From NCBI GenBank assembly GCA_930367215.1, contig OV884056.1, positions 284,004,067 to 284,068,066 of the forward strand: DNA of 64,000 nt, read 5' to 3'. Shown here in pieces: positions 18,501-28,353 of this stretch (positions within the stretch are counted from its first letter, which is position 1; each line of letters starts with the position of its first letter). The stretch is from Pollenia angustigena. Taxonomy: Eukaryota; Arthropoda; Insecta; Diptera; Polleniidae. A model generated the notes under the pieces. That model was not told the origin of the DNA. It ran no database searches and saw nothing but the letters and a program-made list of their open reading frames with translations. The position numbers were made by a program, and so were the translations under genes.

Positions 18501-20805
18501 CCACGCGCAATTTTGTTGTGGTGCTGTCGGGTTTGAAAACAGCATGGTGGGGCAAATAATAAGTGCCGCTGTCACCATTTATGGGGGTAACTTTGGTCAT
18601 TTGACCCAGAGTAGAGTACTCTGTGATTACCTGATCGTATTCAGTTTTAAGTTGGGGGTTTTTAATTAATCTCGCCTCGTTTCGTAGAAACTGGGAGAAA
18701 GCGATTTTTCGAGAGGGGCCAATATTTAATTTTTCAGGGTAATCTTTTTTAAAAGGGAGTGAAACGACATATCGACCTTCTTTATTTCGGAACGTAGTGG
18801 ATGTGTACAAATTTTCGCAGTATGTGTCCTCCGGGGAGGACGTTTTTACCCTCGGGATATCCTCGAGCTCCCAGAACCGCTGAATTTGATTATTCAATTC
18901 TATGGAGCTAAAAAATGATAAGACCGCCTTTCCGCACGGGTGTGCGGGTACCTTTCCCGTAATTATCCACCCGAAAACTGTATTTTGGGCAAGCAAGGAT
19001 TGCTGTGAGTCTCTTTGTAGACCGTCCAGAATAATTTTTGGGTAAACATCTGCACCAAGCAGTAAATCTATCTCACGACAGCTGTGGCGATAAGTATCAG
19101 CCAGTCGCAAGTTGGAGAACTCGCTATTTTTTATTGCTGATGAGGGGTAAAAGGGAAGGTGACCGGTAAGTTTATTGATGATTAAGGCATCCGAAAAGAC
19201 TTCAAACGATCTGTCAACCGGGGATCCGATTCTTACGTGGCAGCTTTGGGTGGAAGTTGCAGTGACGGAGTCACTTAACCCGTGAACTTGGGCTGCTGAT
19301 GGCCGTGTATAAAGACCAAGATGCCTTTGCAATTTTTTCGAAATAAATGTTGCCTCCGAGGCAGAGTCGATTAGGGCACGAACAGTACATTTGAGGTCGT
19401 TATTGTAGACGTCGACTAACGCTGTACCGAGTACTACAGACTGTGTAGTGGGTTCAAGGTGAGTTGAAAACGATTGCAGCGTTCTATTCGCTGCTTGGGA
19501 CGAAGTGGAAGGGGTCACATCTAAAGCGGGAAGGGGGTTATTATTTTGGTGAACGGGGGTACTTTTAACGTTATTGTTGTTATTTGGTGTTTTCTTCCCG
19601 TCAACGCGATGAAGCAGCGAATGGTGTTTTCCCTTACATACCTTGCAGGTGTATTTACTCTGGCAGGTATTAGATCCGTGGGATGTTCCCAGGCAGTTAG
19701 TGCACTTATTTTGCTTTTTCACCGTTGCGTATCTGTCTGCAACAGACATGGCCAGAAATACGGCGCAACATCTAAGCGGGTGAAATTCGGAGCACAGCGC
19801 ACATTTACCCTTGTTGTCAGGGGCAATGTTGGTCTGATAGCTTTTCACCTTGGGCCCTTGGGATGAAGATTTTGAAGGTTTTGGGGCATGCGAGTTTGAA
19901 AACGTTGATCGAATATCCGCGACCGACTCTAAAGTTTGAAACCTTGATGATAAGAAATCATCTAAGGCTTTCCACGTTGGCAAATCAGTGGTACGCGGCA
20001 AAGATTGTTCCCATAAGCTCAGTGTGGTCTCAGGTAGACACGTTGAGCAAATATAGACAAAAATTACATCCCAATTGTCGACTTCAATGTTTAATAAACG
20101 AAGGTTGGTGATACAATCATTAATTGTGCGTTGTAAACGTCTAAGATCGGAACCAGTTTCCTTTGAAGTGGGCTTTATGTTGAAAAGCGACTTAAGTTGG
20201 GCGTTCACTAATATTCGCTTATTTTCATAGCGATGAACTAAATTTTGCCAGGCCATATTAAAACCATCATTGGTCATAGGGCATGTTTTTAAAAGCTCTC
20301 GCGCTTCACCCTGAGTTTTCTTGACCAGATGGCACATTTTCTCTACTGGTGACAGACGCTTATTATTGCGGTATAGGGCCGTGAACATGTCACGGAAAGT
20401 TGGCCATGATTTATAGTCACCATGAAAGACTTCGGTATCGCATGGGGGTAAAGAAATGTGTGGGGTCATATCGCGGTTGCTATCATTCGAGGGGGAGGCT
20501 GTCTTGGCATTGGCTTGTAGAGCCTCGCTAAGTTCGTGGATCCTTGCGATCACAGCTTTGTGGCTGCCAAAGGTAGAGTAAAAACGTCCCCGTAAGGTTT
20601 CCAGATCGATCTCCTCTTTGAGAGTTTCATAATTATCTATGGCAGATTCATAGCTCGACTCGAAGCTTGACCAGAGACGATCTATTTGTTTTTCGTCAGC
20701 CTCGAGGGAGTGTCGCGTGTGCGACTCTACCTTTAGACCGTCAAAGTATGTTTTGAATTCGACTACACGATCCGAGTAACGTATGACATTTTTTACCGAT
20801 GCCAT
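15577..20805 (-). CDS. BEL/Pao gag-pol polyprotein (1742 aa), copy B
   Basis: The frame is complete with the same length and domains as copy A: gag, zinc clusters, protease LIDSAS, RT YVDD, RNase H, integrase HHCC and DDE, DUF5641-like C-terminus. The two translations read as identical. Because the 5' LTR of this copy is reduced to 40 bp it probably has no promoter of its own, though it could be mobilised in trans by products of copy A (inference). Confidence 0.94.
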   Translation of the reverse strand: MASVKNVIRYSDRVVEFKTYFDGLKVESHTRHSLEADEKQIDRLWSSFESSYESAIDNYETLKEEIDLETLRGRFYSTFGSHKAVIARIHELSEALQANAKTASPSNDSNRDMTPHISLPPCDTEVFHGDYKSWPTFRDMFTALYRNNKRLSPVEKMCHLVKKTQGEARELLKTCPMTNDGFNMAWQNLVHRYENKRILVNAQLKSLFNIKPTSKETGSDLRRLQRTINDCITNLRLLNIEVDNWDVIFVYICSTCLPETTLSLWEQSLPRTTDLPTWKALDDFLSSRFQTLESVADIRSTFSNSHAPKPSKSSSQGPKVKSYQTNIAPDNKGKCALCSEFHPLRCCAVFLAMSVADRYATVKKQNKCTNCLGTSHGSNTCQSKYTCKVCKGKHHSLLHRVDGKKTPNNNNNVKSTPVHQNNNPLPALDVTPSTSSQAANRTLQSFSTHLEPTTQSVVLGTALVDVYNNDLKCTVRALIDSASEATFISKKLQRHLGLYTRPSAAQVHGLSDSVTATSTQSCHVRIGSPVDRSFEVFSDALIINKLTGHLPFYPSSAIKNSEFSNLRLADTYRHSCREIDLLLGADVYPKIILDGLQRDSQQSLLAQNTVFGWIITGKVPAHPCGKAVLSFFSSIELNNQIQRFWELEDIPRVKTSSPEDTYCENLYTSTTFRNKEGRYVVSLPFKKDYPEKLNIGPSRKIAFSQFLRNEARLIKNPQLKTEYDQVITEYSTLGQMTKVTPINGDSGTYYLPHHAVFKPDSTTTKLRVVFNASSPSSNGISLNDLLHPGPVLQSDLMILLLRWRFFRYVFNADIEKMYRQILVHPKHTPFQRILHRDSPNELTQDFELNTVTFGVNCAPYLAIRTLLELAKESESTSPQACEILRNHMYVDDVLSGAHTISSAIKFRDELIAVLKTAGFALRKWTSNNEMVLQGLPSTHLLGEEFLQLSESSITKTLGLRWNAGNDQFYFKLKAKPNRELTTKRCVLSEIAKLFDPAGWLSPKIIMAKIIMQQIWKDGTDWDEDLNPLTMNKWREFLDDYIKIEEVRIPRFIDYDPAYKVELHGFCDASEKAYAAAIYIRSENDGFVTSHLLAAKSKVAPVKFVSLPRKELCGAELLANMMDSIQAQLNLKDYKIFLWTDSTIVLAWLRKPAHKWKTFVENRVSSIIEKVGKDSWSHVESKSNPADLASRGISVRDLSSSELWWRGPAWLRRPHSDWPSRDKEFDTEEEIRTIRAHPTLIKQDDILEYFSDLPRALRVIGYIFRFYKRTRTKLAAEEISQKTLSAKEIISVKNCLIVACQKSHFSEEYLQLSERKPLPRKSSLLTFNPFLDSNGIMRINGRLADSPTLRYDERYPILLPYHARFTRLFLMYLHKHTLHGQNALLHRLTRLRYYVPKLKMLIKTILSHCVTCVRHKSQIGQQIMAALPPERVSLSRPFCRTGVDFAGPFDIKSYAGRGCRVTKGYVLVFVCFSTKAIHLEATGDISTQAFLAAFARFFSRRGTPHDMYSDNGTAFVGAANVLHGDQQHFLSKIQKGLLSQDGFTPVDWHFIPPGAPHMGGLWEAGVKSFKAHFKKLCHSQSFTYEEFSTMLARIEACLNSRPLSPMNEDPKDLCALTPGHFLVGTPLLSPPEPDLSSHSLSYVNRWQKLKILHHHLARRWKEEYLTELHKRNKWKHPQRDFAIGDLVVIRHDNLPPNQWRLGRIEKIFTGPDSRVRVSEIRTANGLITRPIVKLVLLPPPSKA

Positions 20806-20859
20806 TTTTATTGAAACTTTAGGAATTTTTGTTTAAGAGAATTAAGATGAATTTTCGAT

Positions 20860-21721
20860 GGTGCTTCGTAAAAGCGATCGCGGTGAAAATTATTTGGGAA
20901 GTGGTTAATTGTATTTTAAGAAATTTTCAAAGGTGCTTCGTAAAAGCGACCACAGAAAGTATGGGCAAAAATTTAAAGCAATTCTCAAAGGTGCTTCGTA
21001 AAAGCGACCAAAGAAAATATGGGCAAAAAATTTAAAAGAAATTTGCAAAGGTGCTTCGTAAAAGCGACCGAAGAAAATTATTGAAGAAAATTTAAAGAAA
21101 TTTTCGAAGGTGCTTCGTAAAAGCGACCTAATAAAATTATGGGAAAAATTTGAGAAATTTTTAAGGTTTAATTTTATTGAGTAATTTAAAGAAATTTTCA
21201 AAGGGGGCTTCGTAAAAGCAGCCAATGAAAAACTGATGGCGACAATTTAAATGAAATTTCAAAGGTGCTTCGCAAAAGCGACCGATGAAAATAGTTGGCA
21301 AATATTTAAAATGATGAATTTTCAAATAAATTTGTTGTTGAAAAAGTTTAAAGAAATTTTCAGAGGTGCTTCGTAAAAGCGACCGATGAAAATTTGTTGA
21401 TTAAGTTTAAGAAACTCTGATGATTAATTTTTTAATAAATTTGTTATTAAAAAAAATGCTGTAAGAAATTTTCAGAGGTGCTTCGTAAAAGCGACCAAAG
21501 AAAATTTGTTGATAAAATTTAAAGAATTTTAAAAGCTGCTCCGCAAAGCGATCGATAAAAAATATTTGACAAAAGTTTAAAGAAACTTTTATAATTAATT
21601 TTTAATTAATTTATTGATGAAAAGTTTAAAGAAATTTTCAGAGGTGCTTCGTAAAAGCGACCGATGAAAATTTGTGGGTAGTATTTAAAGAATTTTTCAA
21701 AGGTGCTTCGTAAAAGCGACC
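20860..21721 (-). repeat. Leader array: 12-copy 20-bp core, copy B
   Basis: The repeat array and spacing are as in copy A (10754-11614), with single-base differences. It confirms that the array is part of the element and not a local expansion. Confidence 0.88.
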
Positions 21722-21829
21722 GATGAAAATTAATTACGAAAAATTTAAAGAATTTTAAAATGGTTAATTTATAATATGTGTATATATGTATGTGGGTTAT
21801 AATAATTCGTAATAAAGGGGCTATCATGT

Positions 21830-23030
21830 GTCAGGGGATTTATTGCAATTTATTTAGGAATTTTCATACGTTCACTTTATTTTTATAATGGTAATTATCT
21901 ATTTAAAAGTAAATAATAATAGGTAATATAATAATAATTCTATTATATTTCCACTGACTTTTCGAGCTGCCCTCGTATCCAGCTGTTATTATAAATTGTC
22001 TTATATACAATTCAATTTGTCCCAGTGACCTAGTTATTTTTATTTACTGATGTTACACCGTACATACATACATTTACTCGTCTGGTTCTTTGATATTTCG
22101 TTCTCTCACCAAATATCAAAAACCAACGAGTTGATCGACTGCGTAAATTTGAGAATGATATGATATAAAAAGTTAACGTACTGCACAGGGAGATGTATTG
22201 CAGTTGACGATTACTACAACAAAAAAAGATGCTTGCTGCTTAACCTTGAATGTTAAAGAGCAACTCACTTTTGCTTATGTTTCTCTTCTTTTTTTTTTTT
22301 GTGGTGTGTGTTTTTTTTGTCCATCAACTTGATGTGTTGGTGCTTATGAAATTGTTAATGTTAAAAAAACTGCGGGGGGATGATAATTATTTGCAGATTT
22401 TGTTCTTATTCTTGTTGCGGTACAAACTTGTTTGTAGATTTTTTTTCTTTAGTTGTCTCGACTGTTGCTACTTCTGCTGAGTAGGTATGTTTGTTTGTAC
22501 TTAGATGTATGTATGTATGTATGTATGTAATTTTGGTGGTGGTTTTCTTTATAAGAGTAAATGCAGATTGTATGTAAGGATGTACATATGTATGTAGTTA
22601 TTTCATATTAATTCGGCTCATGAAAATAAGTACAAGTTTTTTTTCGTATGATTTTTTTTATAAGTTTAAGCGACCGTTAGGTTTATCGTATGATGATTTT
22701 TGGGAAAAAGCATGGCACATGATTTGGGAAAAAGAACCTGACACATGATAGGTAGTCACGAGGGGGGAACAATAATTTGGTTTTTCTTTTTTGTAGTTTT
22801 AGGTTTCTTATTTGAAACCGTTAACAGACACGATATGTACATACATATGTGCGTTCATATGTATGTATAAATTAAAAATTAGCACGTAATGCCGCGAGGG
22901 GGGTTATTATGTATGATACGTATACTTATGGATGTAAGTATTTACGTATAGATTCGCACAGGGTATTGCGAGGGGGGTTATTGGACAATGGAATTGTCAA
23001 AAGGGTTTTTCCGGGTTATGGATGACCCGA
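21830..23030 (-). other. BEL/Pao copy B outer leader, non-coding
   Basis: Equivalent to 11720-12922 in copy A. It contains ATGs, T runs and GTAT microsatellites, and no coding domain. Confidence 0.6.
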
Positions 23031-23051
23031 ATCCGGTTCGAAGGACCAAAA

Positions 23052-23091
23052 TGTTTGGGCACACGGGGGTAGAGGTATATTGGGTTGAATA
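23052..23091 (-). repeat. Truncated 5' LTR of BEL/Pao copy B (40 bp)
   Basis: It begins TGTTTGGGCACACGGGGGTA next to the primer-binding site and matches the first 40 bp of the other LTRs. It then switches abruptly to an inverted pol fragment. Confidence 0.85.
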
Positions 23092-23266
23092 ATCAAATTC
23101 AGCGGTTCTGGGAGCTCGAGGATATCCCGAGGGTAAAAACGTCCTCCCCGGAGGACACATACTGCGAAAATTTGTACACATCCACTACGTTCCGAAATAA
23201 AGAAGGTCGATATGTCGTTTCACTCCCTTTTAAAAAAGATTACCCTGAAAAATTAAATATTATAAA
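23092..23266 (+). pseudogene. Inverted BEL/Pao pol fragment
   Basis: These bases are the reverse complement of about 8615-8788 of copy A (residues around QRFWELEDIPR to KKDYPEKLNI of the polyprotein) and read in the plus direction. The fragment is joined to the broken LTR on the left and to AT-rich filler then hAT-like host DNA on the right. It has no start or regulatory signals of its own, so it is a rearrangement product. Confidence 0.85.
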
Positions 23267-23430
23267 TTAAATTAAATTAAATATATACGTAAGCAACAGC
23301 TGATAACTAACTATATGTCAAAATGATATACCGATACTTTTTTGACATTTCTATTTAAATATTTATTTAAATTCAAATTAAATTTCAAGATTTTTTTTTA
23401 TAAATTTTAAATTAAAAATGAAGCACACAC

Positions 23431-23604
23431 ATGCACGCAAAACCTAAAAAGAAGGAAGCGGAGTACTTTCAGCTTGACGAATATCGTTACATCGACTTAG
23501 AAAATGATTCTGAGAGTACACTTAAGGATTGTCTAGGAACAATATTTGAAGGTGCTACAAACATCAGCACAAAGGAATCCCAGCTAGCATATACTGTTTG
23601 GTAG
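23431..23604 (+). CDS. Small ORF in the hAT-like host element (57 aa)
   Basis: The ATG-to-TAG frame encodes a compact, charged peptide beginning MHAKPKKKEAEYFQLDEY and containing a DLENDSES acidic patch. Codon use looks protein-like (few rare repeats, balanced third positions) in an otherwise AT-rich stretch. I do not recognise the family. It may be a remnant exon captured by or belonging to the transposon. Similar blocks downstream (GGTAACC...CCATGCAAGTC) recur at about 50290-50325, hinting at a shared source repeat. Confidence 0.3.
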   Translation: MHAKPKKKEAEYFQLDEYRYIDLENDSESTLKDCLGTIFEGATNISTKESQLAYTVW

Positions 23605-24640
23605 GCGATTGTATTTAATATACAACTCCTAAAAGAATCTTCAGATAATTATCTGACGAGTAATCTTGGAATGGTAACCAACCATGCAAGTCGTAAAACT
23701 ATCATTTAATAATTATTTCAACAGTATGAGTCATATAACAATTACTGAGCTTCCTAAATAAGAGCGTTTCTTATTAACATGCAAATTATATTGTCAAAAC
23801 AATTTCAATAAAACAAACCGACTTGAGGATCTTTCAAATAAGATTTCCATACCTGGTGGTGTTAAATTACCGATCTAAAGATTTGTTTCTTATTAATTGT
23901 ATGAACCGGAAAAGTTTTGACATGAAAGACGCTTGATTTTCTTGTTTAGGTAGTTGAGTTGTAAGGCTGAGCATTTCACGAGTTGTAAAATAATCCCTGC
24001 ATGAGTCTCATACGATTATTGACATGCTTTCTGAAAGGCTCGTGGGATAATCTTTTGCAAACATCTCAAACGCCTAATATAAGGGTCTTTCGCTGTGTTG
24101 TATAAGTATCTCACAGAGGAATCAGCTTGTGCACAGTTTCTCCCGTGCGAGGAATCTTTTACGATTAAAAAATGAGCTCGTCGACGAAGAAAAACGCTCT
24201 TCATGAGATTCCCAGAAGACTCTTACACAATTAAAATTGCTGGCTGGGATAAAGCCCTCTCCACTATTTTGATGTGGGTAAATATAACTCTTTTTTCCAT
24301 TGAGTTCTTAAAACTATGTAGGTTTCAACATTTTGCTCATGCATAAAATGAAACCTTATCAAAAAAAGATTCCATGAGCAATCGGTCTGCTTCATCTGCA
24401 CTTTTTTTAAATTAAAAAAAAGCAAAACTTCTTGCAAATAAGGCTCTCTAAGCACACATTTTTAAATTATTGCATCCCACAAAACACGATTTAAAATTAA
24501 AATTAAAAATAAAATGAAAAATGACAGCATATATTTTTAACACACAGCTATTTTGTTTACGACAGTGTTATAAAATTTTGACACAACGTTAAAGTATTTT
24601 ACAGTGTTGTATCCATTTTCAAAAAAAAAAAAATAAAACC
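23605..24640. other. Interior of the hAT-like host element, no gene recognised
   Basis: AT-rich sequence with short frames only. A fragment of the common 'CCTCTCCACTATTTTGATGTGGG' type fly repeat lies near 24255-24282. A transposase was not found. Confidence 0.45.
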
Positions 24641-24843
24641 ACCTTGTATGAATTCGCCTTGGTACATATACATCTGTGTATTAAAAAACAAACAAGGAAA
24701 TTTCATGTTAATGAATGAGTGAAGGGGACATTTGCAAATCCTATGTACGCTTGCATAGGCATAAAAATGCTGCTTGTGTGACGTCGACACATGTACACTA
24801 TAAGGCCCCTATTACGGTTTACAACTCAACTCAGTTTTTTTTT

Positions 24844-26480
24844 ATACCCTTCACCTCAGGTGGAAAAGGGTATATATAAGTTTGTCATTCCGTTTGTAAA
24901 TTCTACAATATTGATCTAAGACCCTATAAAGTATATATATTCTGGGTCCTTATGAGGAGAGAACTTGATTTAACCATATCCGTCCGTCTGTCCGTCCGTC
25001 CGTCTGTCCGTCTGTCTGTCTGTCCGTCTTACGTTTGATATGTGTTTTCCGGAGACTCCAGACATGATAGCTGCTAGGTTGTTTTACATTTATGTCACAT
25101 ATAGTCCACCATTTTGTGCTATTTAAATTCAGCAAGATTGGTCCACAAATTGCTGAGATATGACCAAAAAACCACGACTGCCTCTAATTTTTTCCAAAAA
25201 TCCCTTGTTGTTGTATTTTTATTGCTTTTTTCTGTATATCTGGAGAACGGCAAGAGCCAAAGTTTCCAAATTAGGTGCAAACATTCAAGTTATAAATACA
25301 CACCAACCCAGAAAATGTGGGCGGGGTTGGAGAAGTGGGCGTGGTACCTCCCATACAAAAAATTTAAAAATTTTTATAATAACCTGAATTTTTTGACTGT
25401 GATATGACCTATGGTTACGCCTTATATATCAAAAGATCGGAAATTTTTTGTAGAAAATATTTTCTGAAAAACTCGAGAAAATCGGTTCAGATGCGAAAAA
25501 GTTATGACCAAAATATTAATTTTTTTTTGAAAAATACCCATTTTCGGGAGCCATAGATCTTGCCGATTCCAAGTTTTATAACCCAACTAACTGGCAAATT
25601 TCTTCTTAAACACGTCGGTATATAAATCTGTCAAATTGGTTAAAAAATGGCTGAGTTATAATCAAAATACTGAAATCACAAAAATTACTCTTTTATACCC
25701 TTCACCTCAGGTGGAAAAGGGTATATATAAGTTTGTCATTCCGTTTGTAATTTCTACAATATTGAACTAAGACCCTATAAAGTATATATATTCTGGGTCC
25801 TTATGAGGAGAGAACTTGATTTAACCATGTGATGTCCCTCTACCCCCCCCCCCCCCTCCTTTCAATTGCTTACATATACTAGCATAATGCCCAATATGAT
25901 TTTCGTTATCACCCTTCTTTATTATTTCATCTATTTAACGAAAATATTTTTACAAATAGAAACTAGGAATTTTTGTGTTTTTTGCTACTTAAAAACTCGC
26001 CAAAAAAGATAAAAGAAAACAAACAAACACACATACATGGCGCAAACTATTTTGGTGAATATACTTCCCAACTTTGTGGTGAACAAAACCATCAGAAGTA
26101 ATTACAACAAAACTTTGTTGAATTTTGTGAACAGTCAACGTGTCATATTTCATTTTAATGATATTCGATTAACGTTCCTTCATGGTTGAGTTGTCTAGGG
26201 GGTTGGTTAGAAACTGAGAGTTCCCGGTTCGATTCTTCGTTTTTTAAAAAGAAAATTTTTTTTTTAATATTTTTATTTTTTTTATGTTCTAAAAAAGATT
26301 TAAAAAAAATATTTACCAGTTTTCGCTTTTTAAATTTTATTTATAATGAAGTTTGAGGTATTGCAAATATGTATGTATATGTAAAAATTATTTAGTTTTT
26401 GTCTAGTTGCTCTGTATTCTGCTCGCACAATGGTGAAGGGTATAAAAGATTCGGCACAGCCGAATATAGCACTCTTACTT
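24844..26480 (+). mobile_element. Fly dispersed repeat TATACCCTTCACC...CTTACTTGTTTTT
   Basis: It starts TATACCCTTCACCTCAGGTG and ends with GGTGAAGGGTATA, a GATTCGGC/GCCGAAT hairpin and CTTACTTGTTTTT. It interrupts a sequence that is continuous at about 34252. The start block recurs at about 25695, so the copy is a partial tandem. It contains a TCCG/TCTG microsatellite (24978-25030) and a C run (25841-25856). It is non-coding and of a class widespread in higher flies. A tRNA-like segment lies within it at 26183-26245. Confidence 0.6.
26183..26245 (+). ncRNA. tRNA-like segment (pseudo-tRNA or SINE head)
   Basis: TTGTCTAGGGGGTTGG resembles an A box and GGTTCGATTC is a perfect B-box core, separated by about 25 nt, with a CGGTTCGATTC T-arm. 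An acceptor stem could not be paired, so it is unlikely to be a functional tRNA gene. It is followed by T runs typical of a pol III terminator. Confidence 0.35.
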
Positions 26481-26993
26481 GTTTTTGGGTAAAATGCTTT
26501 TTTGACCGACTTTTACTCAATGCAAATGGAAGAAACTTTGCAGGCATACATATTCCCGATGACAGTACACGAATACATGGGCGTAGCCAGGATCAAATCT
26601 AGGGGGGGCGGACAAAATTTTTTTTAAATGTTCTTTTTTAAGAAAAGCGTTTCTTAAAAAAATTTTTTTAAATGTTCTTATTTATTTTTGTATTATGGTT
26701 TACAACTTTGCTATATTACGGTAGAAAAAAAACATAACAAAAATTACAACTGATCACAACCAGTTGTCTTAATTTCAACTCAACTGAGTTAAGTTGTAAA
26801 CCGTAATAGGGGCATAAACTTCTTTGTGTGGTCTGTGACAATGTACGTTCGGCTTTTGCTTTGTTGTTATTTCGTCAACACAAGCATAAATGTAAAAGTA
26901 TGTGTGTGCCCTTCACTGTCCTAAAGCCATCAGAAAAAATAGCAAATCCCTGCCCTGACCTAACCAGCTCTTCCTAGACGTTACTGCCCGTCT

Positions 26994-27152
26994 ACAACTG
27001 ACATGATTTGATGTTATAAAAGCGTTGTTAAAACATTTGCATTAACAACCGTGTTATAACATGAGAAAACTTCTAACATGATGAGTCTATACCTAACACT
27101 AACATCATATTAGTGTTAAAGTTAAGCATTTTATGTCAGTTGTAGACTGCAT
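26994..27152. mobile_element. MITE, TIR GTCTACAACTGACAT
   Basis: Inverted ends GTCTACAACTGACAT ... ATGTCAGTTGTAGAC are present. The corresponding position in the duplicate locus (34750) is an empty site, proving insertion after the duplication. The exact target duplication is unclear (GTTA/GTTA). Confidence 0.6.
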
Positions 27153-27475
27153 GTTACCTCCACCCTTGGAAAATGCCCATAGTCGATACTACTGCCCACA
27201 TAATTCGTGAATCCACGAGGGGCTAGGCAATAACCATCAATACAAATCTCAACCAAGATCCGCGAGTGACCTTTGGGAGAAAACCAGACCAGAGCTTCAA
27301 TGTTTGGACGCGTGGAACTGAGTTCGATCTCAATGTTTTGCAGGAAGGCGATGTGGTTCGAGGCTACAGTGATGGCAATAATCTGGCTGGCTCTGGACCC
27401 TGGCTCAGGGTATCTCAAAGTGTGCGCTATTACCAAGTCCTCGTGTCGGCTGCCTATTTAACCTAACCTTTTATT
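27130..27475. pseudogene. Non-LTR retrotransposon fragments (RNase H side and 3' tail)
   Basis: On the minus strand 27140-27300 translates to [20 protein letters not shown] and [17 protein letters not shown], matching the region just before RNase H of the element at 30651-33244. On the plus strand 27300-27470 resembles the 3' end of the element at 37755-39363 (ends ATTTAACCTAACC). Both are short remnants with no intact frame. Confidence 0.6.
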
Positions 27476-27540
27476 TATTTTGTATTAACGATTTTTTTTA
27501 TTAATTTAAAAAAAATATTTACATATTTACATAAAAAATA

Positions 27541-27768
27541 CATATCGCACTGGTTCCTTTAAAGGGGGTTAACACAAAATTTATAAATTTTCAGTAGAGA
27601 CAAGAAACTGTTTTCTTTTTATATGCACTCTTATCCTACAAAGGAGATAAATAACATTTTTTTGCACTGGAGAAACTGATCTAAGATTTTGACAATGCGT
27701 AGATATGACCACTGTACATCGAAAATTTTGAGTTGGCTCTCTTCAGAGGAACCAGTACGATATGTACA
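27541..27768. mobile_element. Inverted-repeat element, TIR CATATCGCACTGGTTCC
   Basis: The left arm CATATCGCACTGGTTCCTTT and right arm GGAACCAGTACGATATG are inverted repeats about 228 bp apart. The second copy is at 35094-35321 in the duplicated block. It is non-coding. Confidence 0.5.
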
Positions 27769-27868
27769 TATTTTCTGCCGTGTTAATAAAAAATATTTAA
27801 GATTTTAAACTAAATTTCCATGAAAATTTTCTTTAAAATAAGATTTCAAATCAATTTAGTTTTTAAAA

Positions 27869-28353
27869 CATACCAGCCTTTCCTTGTAAATCTCTATTAA
27901 CTATCAAATTCGCTGTTTTTGCCATTGACTTACTTTGCTACACGTCAAAGAAAACTTCATAATACGAAATGAAATTTGATACGGAGCACAGAACGACAAA
28001 ATGTTATTTTAGAAAAACCATTAAAACTTTGGATTTATTGCATGTAAATTCATGAAAATGTAAAGTTTAGTTAAAAACATACGTAGCAATCAATTAGGAG
28101 CGTTTAAAAAATCTATGGGGTAGTTTTTGAGAAAATTTACTTTAAACCTATTTTATCGTTTTTCTATAAACCGACTTGATGGCTTATAGGCTAAAACAAT
28201 AATCACCTGACGATGTGTGACCCAGCACTTATTACCATGGCACTACCCTTTTCTGGCATCAATTTTATTCTCGTATTTTCATAATCTTTTTAAATAAAGT
28301 GGCAGCTCTATGTAAATGACATTTTTACGATATCTACAGTAGTGGCAATATAA
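27869..28353. other. 5' flank of Tace
   Basis: AT-rich DNA between the repeat block and the Tace start. No unambiguous core promoter was recognised. In-frame TAA immediately precedes the chosen ATG. Any upstream non-coding exon cannot be located by eye. Confidence 0.4.

Larger units (their letters stand above)
13690..23091 (-). mobile_element. BEL/Pao LTR retrotransposon, copy B (5' LTR truncated)
   Basis: This is a tandem copy in the same orientation: 3' LTR 13690-14435, polypurine tract 14436-14449, ORF2 14749-15534, gag-pol 15577-20805, leader array 20860-21721, primer site 23031-23048. Only the last 40 bp of the 5' LTR (23052-23091) survive, so its promoter and splice donor are lost. The internal region differs from copy A at only a few positions (for example, one base in the fourth leader core's flank and single-base indels). 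Confidence 0.93.
3555..24661. mobile_element. hAT-like host element split by the BEL/Pao tandem
   Basis: The left terminus CAAGGCGAATTCATACAAGG at 3555 and its reverse complement ending at 24661 are flanked by GCACATAT (3547-3554) and GTACATAT (24662-24669), an 8-bp duplication with one mismatch. Only 29 bp of the left arm remains before the retrotransposon LTR at 3584. The rest of the element resumes at about 23280 (ACGTAAGCAACAGCTGATAAC, a block normally next to the terminus, as seen uninterrupted at 52190-52258). The right part (23280-24661) is AT-rich and contains one small ORF (23431-23604). Confidence 0.65.
24717..27868. repeat. Composite repeat, copy A (also at 34128-35422)
   Basis: This carries the same blocks, in the same order, as 34128-35422: a CAGTGAAGG-type hAT element (24717-26918), a minus-strand non-LTR fragment and a small inverted-repeat element (27541-27768). 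Copy A additionally carries a 1.6-kb insertion (24844-26480) and a MITE (26994-27152) that are absent from the other copy. Sharing of the same right-hand junction implies duplication of one ancestral locus. Confidence 0.65.
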
